Part shown: positions 1-5,510 of the stretch, piece by piece
Layout of the letters: each line of letters opens with the position of its first letter
How positions within the stretch are numbered: position 1 is the first letter of the stretch
Assembly (NCBI GenBank): GCA_002320595.1
Contig: DCKB01000072.1
Coordinates: 1 to 7,792, forward strand
Length of the DNA stretch: 7,792 nt
Direction: 5' to 3'
Source: Christensenella sp. UBA1685
GTDB lineage: Bacteria > Bacillota > Clostridia > Christensenellales > CAG-138
The notes under the pieces: generated by a model
Told to the model about the DNA's origin: nothing
Seen by the model: the letters and a program-made list of their open reading frames with translations, nothing else
Databases searched by the model: none
Position numbers and translations under genes: made by a program

Positions 1-147
1 GCGCCATGTGGCCGGAACTCAGTGGGGCAACAAAAAGTACATGAATATGATGCACTTGGAGGCGGCTATGGAAGACGTCTCTATTGCTGGCTGACTTCAT
101 TCAGCCGGAGTCTGCAAACTAATTTGCGCATAACTCTTGACGGCACC
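1..147 (+). mobile_element. 3' end of an insertion sequence (left copy), probably IS256/Mutator family
   Basis: These 147 bases recur in inverted orientation at 7646-7792 with only two differences (positions 88 and 107). The two copies diverge abruptly after 147, which marks the element end. Read into the element, the terminus begins GGTGCCGTCAAGAGTTATGC (128-147, minus), as expected for an IS terminal inverted repeat. The segment holds a transposase C-terminus (stop at 92-94), then a hairpin (87-94 with 101-108) that overlaps the stop codon, then about 40 non-coding bases. The other end of the element is outside the window, so a target duplication cannot be checked. The insertion truncates the Cys-rich protein gene at 148. 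That this is an IS end is well supported; the family name rests on recalled resemblance of the transposase tail. Confidence 0.75.
2..94 (+). CDS. IS transposase, C-terminal 30 residues only (5' partial)
   Basis: The frame is open from the window edge and ends at TGA 92-94. It contains RHVAGTQWGNKKYMN and ends in EDVSIAG. Phrases like RHVAGTQWG followed by a KxYMNM-HLE stretch are, from memory, typical of the C-terminus of IS256/Mutator-type DDE transposases; no catalytic residue lies in this fragment. The right copy (7699-7791) encodes the same 30 residues: the only difference inside the frame, at position 88, is synonymous (GCT versus GCC, Ala). That pattern fits a protein-coding frame under selection or recent duplication. 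The other open frame through this segment (frame 1, to 177) runs across the IS boundary and is not credible. Confidence 0.6.
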   Translation, partial: RHVAGTQWGNKKYMNMMHLEAAMEDVSIAG

Positions 148-528
148 GCCTCGAAGCCACAGCCATATCTGCAATAACTTCGATCGTAATCATCAACCAT
201 AGAATGATTCATAACTGCATCATAATTGTACATTACGTATTCGTTGCATCGTGAACAGAAACCATCTTTGAGATAATATACATGGCACGTTTTGGGATCA
301 ATATATTATAGAATTTACAATAGTGATATGGTATTTACCTTCATCGAGTTTATGGCCAAACAGACTGCAAATAATATTCCGTGTCGCTCCGTTTTTTTCA
401 GCCGATACTGAGCATAAATTGCAATCGGAAACATGGCTGCTACATATGGATTCAGCCGAGACATTATTGCTATTCATCGCTACTAACAGCAAGAATGAAA
501 CACATAGAAAACGCAATGATTTTTTCAT
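148..528 (-). pseudogene. Broken gene for a small secreted Cys-rich (zinc-ribbon-like) protein
   Basis: Reading starts at ATG 526-528, with GAGGTG (536-541) seven bases upstream. The first frame encodes MKKSLRFLC, a hydrophobic stretch and NVSAES, a clear signal peptide. Cysteines follow, including CNLC and a C-SLFGHK motif, and this frame stops at TGA 298-300. The +1 frame then continues without a stop through KTCHVYY, FCSRC and CRYGCGFE until the IS boundary at 148. Protein-like sequence with CxxC motifs in both frames strongly suggests one gene with a one-base frameshift near 297-312, and a C-terminus removed by the IS. About 130 residues remain. The region is visibly more AT-rich than its neighbours, so it may be of foreign origin. 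The function is unknown; metal binding is inferred from CxxC and His spacing. It lies 67 bases after the anti-sigma-like gene on the same strand and may be part of that operon. A sequencing error could explain the frameshift but not the truncation. Confidence 0.7.
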
Positions 529-595
529 CAACAAGCACCTCATGATATAATGATATAGTATTAACTTCATGCTCTATATACATGTCACAATTATT

Positions 596-1300
596 CTAAT
601 ATTCTAAAAACAGAGTATCACCTCCTTGTGATATTAACGGAGAAAACAAATTTACCGCGTCGCATTCCACGACCCAACTGTATTCCCGCTCAAACAGCCG
701 GTAATCCCGGCGCCCGTGCACGGTGAGCAGAAACCTGCCCTGCTCTGACGACCAATCAAAACCGGAAAGAGTGAACGGGAACAGCCTGCTCTGCTCTCCG
801 CGCACGGAAACGTGCAGCACGCTCCGAATGCATGGATTTCCATCCGGCAGGAAGTATTCATAAACAAGGTTCACATCCTGCCATGGCCATGCGCCGCGCG
901 CGAACGCTTCTGCTATGCGGGCATGCAGACGGACGGAGGAAGGGTTTGTGTCCTCCTGCGCGCTCTGCATCAGGAATTGCAGTGTCTGAGGCTCATCCCA
1001 CGCAAGGAGCAGCCCGGAGGCGGAAAGCGCCACAAATGCGAACGCAAGCGCGAGGGCTCCGCATATGGCAGCAGCCCGGAACGCACGTCCCCGGCTATTT
1101 TTCTTCCGCCGAAGAAGCCGCGCAACAGGCTCCCACGCATCCTCCGGCAAAGCGGAGCAAAGCCGCGCTGCCTCCGCCATTTCTGCAAAGGGGCGCATGG
1201 CTCCCGACAGAGCTTTTGCTTCCTCCGGGCGAAGCAGAATCGCCGCATCCAACAGCCCCGGGTCATTTTTGAGCTTTCGCCCCAACCTTTTCCAATCCAT
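596..1300 (-). CDS. Single-pass membrane protein, probable anti-sigma factor
   Basis: This 234-residue protein starts at ATG 1298-1300 with an excellent AGGAGG site seven bases upstream. The open frame extends further upstream, but that part overlaps the sigma-factor gene out of frame and is a shadow. Residues 1-70 are charged and presumably cytoplasmic. Residues about 76-100 (AAAICGALALAFAFVALSAS and onward) form one transmembrane helix preceded by RRKK and RGR, which predicts an N-in orientation. Residues 101-234 form an extracytoplasmic domain that I do not recognise. The gene lies 37 bases after an ECF sigma gene on the same strand, the usual place for its anti-sigma factor, and the topology fits. 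No HxxxCxxC zinc anti-sigma motif is present, and the only cysteines are scattered. The anti-sigma role is therefore inferred from context and topology, not from a recognised domain. Confidence 0.6.
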   Translation of the reverse strand: MDWKRLGRKLKNDPGLLDAAILLRPEEAKALSGAMRPFAEMAEAARLCSALPEDAWEPVARLLRRKKNSRGRAFRAAAICGALALAFAFVALSASGLLLAWDEPQTLQFLMQSAQEDTNPSSVRLHARIAEAFARGAWPWQDVNLVYEYFLPDGNPCIRSVLHVSVRGEQSRLFPFTLSGFDWSSEQGRFLLTVHGRRDYRLFEREYSWVVECDAVNLFSPLISQGGDTLFLEY

Positions 1301-1337
1301 AGATACCCCTCCTCTTACCTGTATAACGGCGCAGCGT

Positions 1338-1844
1338 TCAGAAATGTGACGCTTCCTCCGCGAGCACTGCGCGAAGCCTTGCTTTGATGCGCCGGAACTG
1401 CTGTGTGACCGTGTTCGGCGCAATGCCAAGCTCCCTTGCGATATCCTTGATCCGCGCGCCGTACAGCACATGCTGAAGGAACGCTTCCCGCAGGGGCGCG
1501 GGCAGTTCCGCAAGGTGCTTGCGCAGCGCAAGCGCGGAAAGCATTTCCTCGAGTTCGCATGTTGCGCACGGAGAAACGCATTGCGCCAACACTTCCTGCT
1601 CCGTGGGGATGCTGCGCCCACGTTTGCGCAGAAGGTCGATCGCCTGATTGCGCACGGCAATTTGGAGGAGACTGCGGAGATTGCGTGCGGATGTGATGCG
1701 CTCCGGGTACTCCAAAAAACGCAGGAGGACGGCCTGCATAACATCTTCGGCGTCCTGCACGTTGCCGGTAATGCTCACGGCAAGCGCGGAAAGCGACGCA
1801 TAATGCTCCTGATAGGCAGAGAGCGCTTTTTCGAGCAGGGTCAT
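1338..1844 (-). CDS. ECF-type RNA polymerase sigma factor
   Basis: This 168-residue protein is a normal length for the extracytoplasmic-function sigma-70 group. The start at ATG 1842-1844 is set by AAGGAGG nine bases upstream. Region 2 spans about residues 8-76 and includes the typical NVQDAEDVMQAV motif (28-39) and a NLRSLLQIAVRNQAIDLLRK helix. A short linker (about 77-105) contains CATC. Region 4 spans about 110-165, with LPAPLREAFL followed by a helix-turn-helix (IKDIARELGIAPNTVTQQFR) that would contact the -35 element. Regions 1 and 3 are absent, as expected for ECF factors. It directs core RNA polymerase to its own promoter set and is probably held inactive by the membrane protein encoded immediately downstream. 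The stimulus is unknown. The adjacent damaged secreted-protein gene may be a former target. Confidence 0.9.
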   Translation of the reverse strand: MTLLEKALSAYQEHYASLSALAVSITGNVQDAEDVMQAVLLRFLEYPERITSARNLRSLLQIAVRNQAIDLLRKRGRSIPTEQEVLAQCVSPCATCELEEMLSALALRKHLAELPAPLREAFLQHVLYGARIKDIARELGIAPNTVTQQFRRIKARLRAVLAEEASHF

Positions 1845-1962
1845 CGGTCGTATCCTCCTTGAATTTCAGAATAACGCATGGGGGACGGAAAAAGTGACGA
1901 AAAGCGCGCCGGGAACAGAAAAATGCTGCAAACGGCAGCGTGGAACAGACTCTGACAACAGG

Positions 1963-1991
1963 ATTGTAACACAGAATCCAACTTCTGCCAT
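1963..1991 (-). promoter_or_regulatory. Candidate sigma-A promoter for the ECF sigma operon
   Basis: On the minus strand, ATGGCA (1986-1991, 4 of 6 matches to TTGACA) is followed after 17 bases by TACAAT (1963-1968, 5 of 6). Transcription would begin near 1956 and give a leader of about 110 bases. That leader contains a small hairpin (GCTGC 1925-1929 with GCAGC 1935-1939) flanked by two GGAACAG repeats 30 bases apart (1912-1918 and 1942-1948, plus-strand reading). I found no convincing ECF-type autoregulated promoter. The assignment rests on hexamers alone. Confidence 0.35.
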
Positions 1992-2052
1992 GAATCATTT
2001 TGATGGATGGGAGGAACATGTGCCCTCCATGATAAAACCACATGCATCCATG

Positions 2053-2100
2053 GAATTTTAAAAATTTCCTGTTGACAGGGCGGAGGGGGAGCGTTATAAT
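2053..2100 (+). promoter_or_regulatory. Perfect sigma-A promoter with UP-like element, driving the T-box and transporter operon
   Basis: TTGACA (2072-2077) and TATAAT (2095-2100) are exact consensus hexamers separated by the optimal 17 bases (2078-2094). An AT-rich tract with A/T runs (about 2053-2069) lies directly upstream of the -35 box, where an UP element would contact the RNA polymerase alpha subunit. The spacer itself is G-rich. Transcription is expected to begin near 2107. Such a strong constitutive promoter fits an operon whose control is exerted after initiation, by termination in the T-box leader. Confidence 0.9.
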
Positions 2101-2106
2101 AGCCGC

Positions 2107-2292
2107 AATCGAAAACTTACGGCGACGACGGCGACATAGTACCGCGAGAATGGCCCATAAGAGAACTGCCGGTTGGTGCAAGGCAGAAGGGGTACGGCGC
2201 GCGAATTCACGCAAGAGCTTCCCGCTGAAAGGCTTCGGCCTGCGTAGGATGGGACGGGACCACCCGTTATCGTGGCAGAGTATGCATGTACT
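2107..2292 (+). promoter_or_regulatory. T-box domain 1 (stems I-III), Phe specifier UUC, no antiterminator of its own
   Basis: Stem I begins with a kink-turn (GGC 2121-2123, bulge GAC, GA 2127-2128; partner strand GA 2215-2216 then GCU 2217-2219). The specifier loop has the loop-E strands AGUA (2138-2141) and GAA (2203-2205), directly followed by the specifier UUC (2206-2208). The distal arm contains AAGAGAAC and CUGCCGGUUGGUGCAAGGCAG-like sequence, the conserved region that stacks on the tRNA elbow. Stem II closes with CUGC (2240-2243) and GCAG (2275-2278) around an ACGGG/CCCGU helix (2254-2258 with 2263-2267). Stem III is AGUA/UACU (2279-2282 with 2289-2292). No UGGNACC-type bulge, terminator hairpin or U-tract occurs before domain 2 begins. 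The specifier assignment follows the standard T-box alignment, where the codon follows GAA; the lower helix of stem I is weaker than in domain 2. Confidence 0.85.
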
Positions 2293-2309
2293 TGGGGAAT
2301 ATTCAGAAA

Positions 2310-2566
2310 ATGGCAATGACTGCGAAAGAGTACCGCGAGAAAGACCCTGAAGAGAACTGCCGGTTGGTGCGAGGCAGGAGGGAACGGCGTGGGAATACAC
2401 GCAGGAGCCGCCCGCCGAAAGGCCATGCGCCGAGTAGATCGGGACGGGTTCACCCGTTATAGTGGCGCGAGTATGTAGTACTCAAAGAGGCTGTTTTGCG
2501 TGAGCAGGCGGCGAACAAAGGTGGTAACACGGCAGCAAGCCCGTCCTTTTTTAGGACGGGCTTTTT
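2310..2566 (+). promoter_or_regulatory. T-box domain 2 (stems I-III plus antiterminator/terminator), Tyr specifier UAC
   Basis: This domain is a direct repeat of domain 1 with an offset of about 190 bases. The kink-turn is canonical: GGC 2312-2314, bulge AAU, GA 2318-2319 opposite GA 2405-2406 and GCC 2407-2409, continued by CUGCG 2320-2324 with CGCAG 2400-2404. Loop-E strands AGUA (2329-2332) and GAA (2393-2395) precede the specifier UAC (2396-2398). The distal GGUUGGUGCGAGGCAG block is conserved. Stem II closes with GCGCC (2427-2431) and GGCGC (2464-2468) around ACGGG/CCCGU (2444-2448, 2453-2457). Stem III is GAGUA/UACUC (2469-2473, 2479-2483). The antiterminator pairs AAAGG (2517-2521) with CCUUU (2545-2549) and ACGG (2529-2532) with CCGU (2541-2544). 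These enclose a seven-base bulge UGGUAAC (2522-2528) whose UGGU complements a tRNA 3' ACCA, so discriminator A is expected, as in tRNA-Phe and tRNA-Tyr. Confidence 0.93.
2537..2566 (+). terminator. T-box intrinsic terminator
   Basis: AAGCCCGTCC (2537-2546) pairs perfectly with GGACGGGCTT (2554-2563) around a T-rich loop, followed by a run of T (2562-2566). The 5' strand of this hairpin (2541-2549) is also the 3' partner of the T-box antiterminator, so the two structures exclude one another. The start codon of the transporter lipoprotein lies 34 bases downstream. Confidence 0.95.
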
Positions 2567-2600
2567 AATTTCAAAAAACTTAAAAACGGAGGAACAAACC

Positions 2601-3665
2601 ATGAAACGCATCATCTCTATCCTGCTTTGCGCAGCGCTCATGCTTGTGCTGTGCGCCTGCAACAACGCGACGACCCATCAGCCGAGCACTGCGGATGCAA
2701 CGCCCACGCCTGCGCCCGCCGAACCTACGCCCGAAACCACCCCGGAAGCTGCGCCGGAAGGGCAGCTTACGCCGGAAGACCCCATTACGATTGGCATCAT
2801 CCAGCTCACCGAGCATGCGGCGCTTGATGCAGCGCGCGAAGGCTTCGTTCAGGCCCTTGCAGACAACGGCTATGTGGATGGCGACAAGATCAAAATCGAC
2901 TTCCAGAACGCGCAGAATGACCAATCCACCCTCTCCACCATTTCCGACCGGTTTGTGAGCGAGGAAGTCGACCTCGTGCTCGCCATTGCAACGCCCGCCG
3001 CGCAGGCGGTTGCCGGCAAAACCACGGAGATTCCGATCCTTGCGACTGCGGTTACGGACTTCGTCGTCGCCAAGCTCGCGGAATCCAATGAAGTTCCCGG
3101 CGGCAACGTCTCCGGCACGACGGATATGAACCCAATTGAGGAGCAGATCGACCTTCTGATGCAGCTTGTGCCGGAAGCCAAAACCGTGGGCCTTATCTAC
3201 AACTCCGGCGAGGATAATTCCATCCTGCAGGCGCAGCTTGCGACAGAGGCCATTCAGGCGCGCGGGCTGACTGCCACCGAAGTGACCGTAACCTCCACCA
3301 ACGATGTGCAGCAGGCAATGCAATCGCTTGTGACCAAGTGCGACGCGATCTATATCCCCACGGACAATACGATTGCCTCCTCCATGCCCATTGTGGAAGG
3401 CGTATGCACCGAAGCCAAAAAGCCCGTGATCTGCGGCGAATCCTCCATGGTGGATGCAGGAGGCCTTGCAACGCTTTCCATCAACTACTACAATCTCGGC
3501 TACCAGACCGGCATGATGGCGCTGCGCATCCTCGTGGACGGGGCTGATGTTTCCACGATGCCCATTGAATCGCTGACAGAAATGGACCTTGCGTTCAACA
3601 CGGCGGTTGCGGATGCGATCGGCATAACCATCCCCGAAGAGCTTCTTGCAAAGGCAGCCAACTGA
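2601..3665 (+). CDS. ABC transporter substrate-binding lipoprotein, TrpX-like (ABC_sub_bind family), predicted Phe/Tyr binder
   Basis: This 354-residue protein starts at ATG 2601 with GGAGGA at 2588-2593; a longer open frame upstream runs through the T-box and is not translated. Residues 1-19 form a lipoprotein signal peptide (MKRIISILLCAALMLVLCAC) with the acylated cysteine probably Cys20. A Pro/Thr/Glu-rich flexible tether follows (about 21-58). The binding domain starts at ITIGIIQLTEHAALDAAREG and continues with VDLVLAIATPAAQAVAG, TEIPILATAVTDFV, VGLIYNSGEDNS, CDAIYIPTDNTIASS and LATLSINYYNLGYQTG, the pattern of the ABC_sub_bind (PF04392, TrpX) family. This family is known from T-box-regulated trpXYZ operons. 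Here the leader reads Phe and Tyr codons, so phenylalanine and tyrosine are the inferred ligands, not tryptophan. The protein is lipid-anchored on the outer face of the membrane and hands substrate to the permease encoded next. Confidence 0.9.
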   Translation: MKRIISILLCAALMLVLCACNNATTHQPSTADATPTPAPAEPTPETTPEAAPEGQLTPEDPITIGIIQLTEHAALDAAREGFVQALADNGYVDGDKIKIDFQNAQNDQSTLSTISDRFVSEEVDLVLAIATPAAQAVAGKTTEIPILATAVTDFVVAKLAESNEVPGGNVSGTTDMNPIEEQIDLLMQLVPEAKTVGLIYNSGEDNSILQAQLATEAIQARGLTATEVTVTSTNDVQQAMQSLVTKCDAIYIPTDNTIASSMPIVEGVCTEAKKPVICGESSMVDAGGLATLSINYYNLGYQTGMMALRILVDGADVSTMPIESLTEMDLAFNTAVADAIGITIPEELLAKAAN

Positions 3666-3703
3666 AGAAACGAAACAGAGACCTGAATAAATGAAAAGGA
3701 GAC

Positions 3704-3740
3704 CGCCGCCCGGCGCGCAGGAAAGCGCGGCCGGGCGGCG
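3704..3740 (+). other. Very stable GC hairpin between lipoprotein and permease genes
   Basis: CGCCGCCCGG (3704-3713) pairs with CCGGGCGGCG (3731-3740), and CGCGC (3714-3718) with GCGCG (3725-3729). One bulged G lies at 3730 and the loop is AGGAAA. That gives fifteen base pairs, nearly all G-C. No T-run follows (ATTGGAGCG), so it is not a classic terminator. In this position it could protect the 3' end of the lipoprotein message from exonucleases and raise lipoprotein output relative to the permease, as seen in some other importer operons. That role is inferred. Confidence 0.8.
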
Positions 3741-3755
3741 ATTGGAGCGTGAAAC

Positions 3756-4640
3756 ATGTGGAATGAAGTTTTAGGCGCAACCGGGTTCGGGCTGCTTTGG
3801 GCGGTCATGACCATCGGCATTTATATCACCTACCGTATCCTGGATGTGGCGGATCTGACCGTGGAAGGCAGCATCACCATGGGGGCGGCCGTGTGTGCGG
3901 TGAGCATTACCGCGGGGATAGACCCTTACCTGAGCCTGCTGCTTGCATTTGCAGCAGGCATGGCGGCCGGGCTGTGCACGGGGCTTCTGCATACGCTGCT
4001 CAAGATTCCGCCTCTGCTTTCCGGCATTTTGACGATGATTGCGGCATGGTCTGTGAACCTGCGCATCATGGGCAAAGCGAACGTTTCGCTGCTGAAGCTG
4101 TCCACCGTGTTCACGCCGGTGATGGAGGCGTTTGGCATGACAAAAACCGTGGCGACCATTGTGGTTGGCGCAGGGGTAACGCTCGTGCTGATCTGCTTCT
4201 GCTATTGGTTTTTCGGCACGGAGGTTGGCTGCGCCATCCGCGCAACGGGCGGGAACCCGAACATGGCGCGGGCGCAGGGCATCAACACAAATGTGATGAA
4301 GATTTTAGGCCTTGTGCTTTCCAACGGGCTTGTGGCGGTTTCCGGCGCGCTGATTGCACAGAGCCAGTCCTTTGCGGATATCCAGATGGGCACGGGTTCC
4401 ATTGTGATCGGCCTTGCTTCACTCATCATCGGCGAGGTGCTTTTTGGGAAGGGCGGCTTCTTTAAACGGCTGATTTCGCTTGCGCTTGGCGCAATTACGT
4501 ACCGTTTGATTATTGCAGCCGTGCTGCACTTCGGCATGAACGCAAACGATCTTAAGCTGTTCACAGCCATCACTGTGGCGCTTGCGCTTTCGCTGCCCGT
4601 CATCAAGGCGAAAATTCAGGGCGGCAGGAAGGGGGCCTGA
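3756..4640 (+). CDS. ABC transporter permease, TrpY-like (BPD_transp_2 family)
   Basis: This 294-residue integral membrane protein starts at ATG 3756, with GGAG about eight bases upstream. I see roughly nine hydrophobic segments, near residues 10-29, 39-54, 59-79, 87-106, 131-154, 183-201, 212-231, 238-259 and 266-284. The cytoplasmic stretch GCAIRATGGNPNMARAQGIN before the sixth segment is characteristic of the branched-chain-type permease family (PF02653), in which it helps couple to the ATPase. GLASLIIGEVLFGKGG follows a later helix. Only one permease gene is present, so the transporter probably contains a permease homodimer. The gene is the second of the importer operon, separated from the lipoprotein gene by 90 bases with a strong hairpin and followed after four bases by the ATPase gene. 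Confidence 0.92.
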   Translation: MWNEVLGATGFGLLWAVMTIGIYITYRILDVADLTVEGSITMGAAVCAVSITAGIDPYLSLLLAFAAGMAAGLCTGLLHTLLKIPPLLSGILTMIAAWSVNLRIMGKANVSLLKLSTVFTPVMEAFGMTKTVATIVVGAGVTLVLICFCYWFFGTEVGCAIRATGGNPNMARAQGINTNVMKILGLVLSNGLVAVSGALIAQSQSFADIQMGTGSIVIGLASLIIGEVLFGKGGFFKRLISLALGAITYRLIIAAVLHFGMNANDLKLFTAITVALALSLPVIKAKIQGGRKGA

Positions 4641-4644
4641 AACC

Positions 4645-5439
4645 ATGCTTTCAATCGAGAATCTCCGCATTGTGTTCAACGCGGGAACGGTAAACGAAAA
4701 AACAGCGCTCGACGGCGTTTCGCTGACGCTTGAAGAAGGCGATTTCGTAACGGTGATCGGCGGCAACGGCGCGGGAAAATCCACGCTTTTGAACTGTGTA
4801 GCAGGCGTTTATATGCCTGCGCAGGGCAAAATTTCCATCGGCGGCGTGGATGTGACACGCATGCCGGAGCATAAGCGCGCAAAGCTGCTCGGCCGCGTAT
4901 TCCAGGATCCGATGATGGGCACCTCCGGCAACATGTGGATCGAGGAGAACCTTGCCCTTGCAAGCCGCCGCGGCAAGCTGCGGACGCTCCGCTGGGGCAT
5001 CAGCAATGCGGAACGCGCGGAATACAAAAAACAACTTGCCACGCTGGGCCTCGGGCTGGAAGAACGGCTTTCTACAAAGGTGAAGCTCCTTTCCGGCGGC
5101 CAGCGGCAGGCGCTGACGCTTCTCATGGCAACGATGAACAAACCAAAGCTGCTGCTGCTGGATGAGCATACCGCGGCGCTTGACCCGAAGACCGCCGCGA
5201 CAGTGCTTGAACTTTCCTGCCGCATGGTTGCGGAGCACGGCCTTACGGCGCTGATGGTGACGCACAACATGCGCGACGCGATCGCCTGCGGCAACCGTCT
5301 CATCATGATGCAGAACGGGAGGATTGTGCTTGACATTCGGGGCGAAGAGAAGAAGAATCTCACGGTTGAGATGCTGCTTGAGCGCTTTGCGGCTGCAAGC
5401 GGCAGCGAGCTTGCAAACGACAGGATGCTGCTTGGCTGA
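4645..5439 (+). CDS. ABC transporter ATP-binding protein, TrpZ-like
   Basis: This 264-residue ATPase starts at ATG 4645, four bases after the permease stop, with a GGAAGGGGG site inside the end of the permease gene. The longer frame beginning upstream overlaps that gene and lacks family sequence. All catalytic motifs are intact: Walker A GGNGAGKST (39-47), Q-loop FQDP (Gln87), signature LSGGQRQ (149-155), Walker B LLLLDEH (169-175) and H-loop MVTHN (His207). DEHTAALDPK, with His after the catalytic Glu174, is typical of ATPases paired with TrpX-type binding proteins. It would act as a dimer on the cytoplasmic side of the permease and drive uptake by ATP hydrolysis. It is the last gene of the operon, followed 36 bases later by a strong terminator. 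Confidence 0.94.
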   Translation: MLSIENLRIVFNAGTVNEKTALDGVSLTLEEGDFVTVIGGNGAGKSTLLNCVAGVYMPAQGKISIGGVDVTRMPEHKRAKLLGRVFQDPMMGTSGNMWIEENLALASRRGKLRTLRWGISNAERAEYKKQLATLGLGLEERLSTKVKLLSGGQRQALTLLMATMNKPKLLLLDEHTAALDPKTAATVLELSCRMVAEHGLTALMVTHNMRDAIACGNRLIMMQNGRIVLDIRGEEKKNLTVEMLLERFAAASGSELANDRMLLG

Positions 5440-5475
5440 AGCAAGCATATCCCAATATTATAATATGAAACGATG

Positions 5476-5510
5476 CAGAAGGCTCCCAAGGGAGCCTTCT
5501 GGCGGTTTTT
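5476..5510 (+). terminator. Intrinsic terminator of the importer operon
   Basis: CAGAAGGCTCCC (5476-5487) pairs with GGGAGCCTTCTG (5490-5501), a twelve-base inverted repeat in which the innermost pair opens to form a CAAG loop. It is followed by GCGG and TTTTT (5506-5510). It lies 36 bases after the ATPase stop. The four bases between stem and T-run make it slightly imperfect. On the minus strand no comparable T-run follows, so it is mainly one-directional. Confidence 0.85.

Noticed and set aside
1..177. Frame 1 open through the left IS end into flanking DNA
   Set aside because: It has no start in the window, crosses the IS boundary and differs from the frame that shows transposase-like sequence and a synonymous difference between copies.
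298..312. Programmed ribosomal frameshift in the Cys-rich gene
   Set aside because: No slippery heptamer or stimulatory structure is evident, and the gene is also truncated by an IS, so decay or a sequencing error is simpler.
812..1387. Plus-strand open frames opposite the sigma/anti-sigma genes
   Set aside because: Shadows of GC-rich minus-strand genes, with no ribosome binding site or recognisable domain.
1301..1744. Upstream extension of the anti-sigma-like frame to ATG 1744
   Set aside because: It overlaps the ECF sigma gene out of frame, gives a low-quality Arg/Ser/Cys-rich sequence, and the internal ATG at 1300 has a perfect ribosome binding site.
2042..2453. Open frames on both strands through the T-box leader
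   Set aside because: The region is fully explained by T-box structure; the translations are Arg/Ser/Pro-rich with no family character or ribosome binding sites.
2496..2600. Longer start for the transporter lipoprotein
   Set aside because: It would translate the T-box antiterminator and terminator and hide the signal peptide; ATG 2601 has GGAGGA and a lipoprotein signal.
2580..3323. Long minus-strand frame opposite the lipoprotein gene
   Set aside because: Arg/His/Gly-rich antisense shadow of a well-identified gene.
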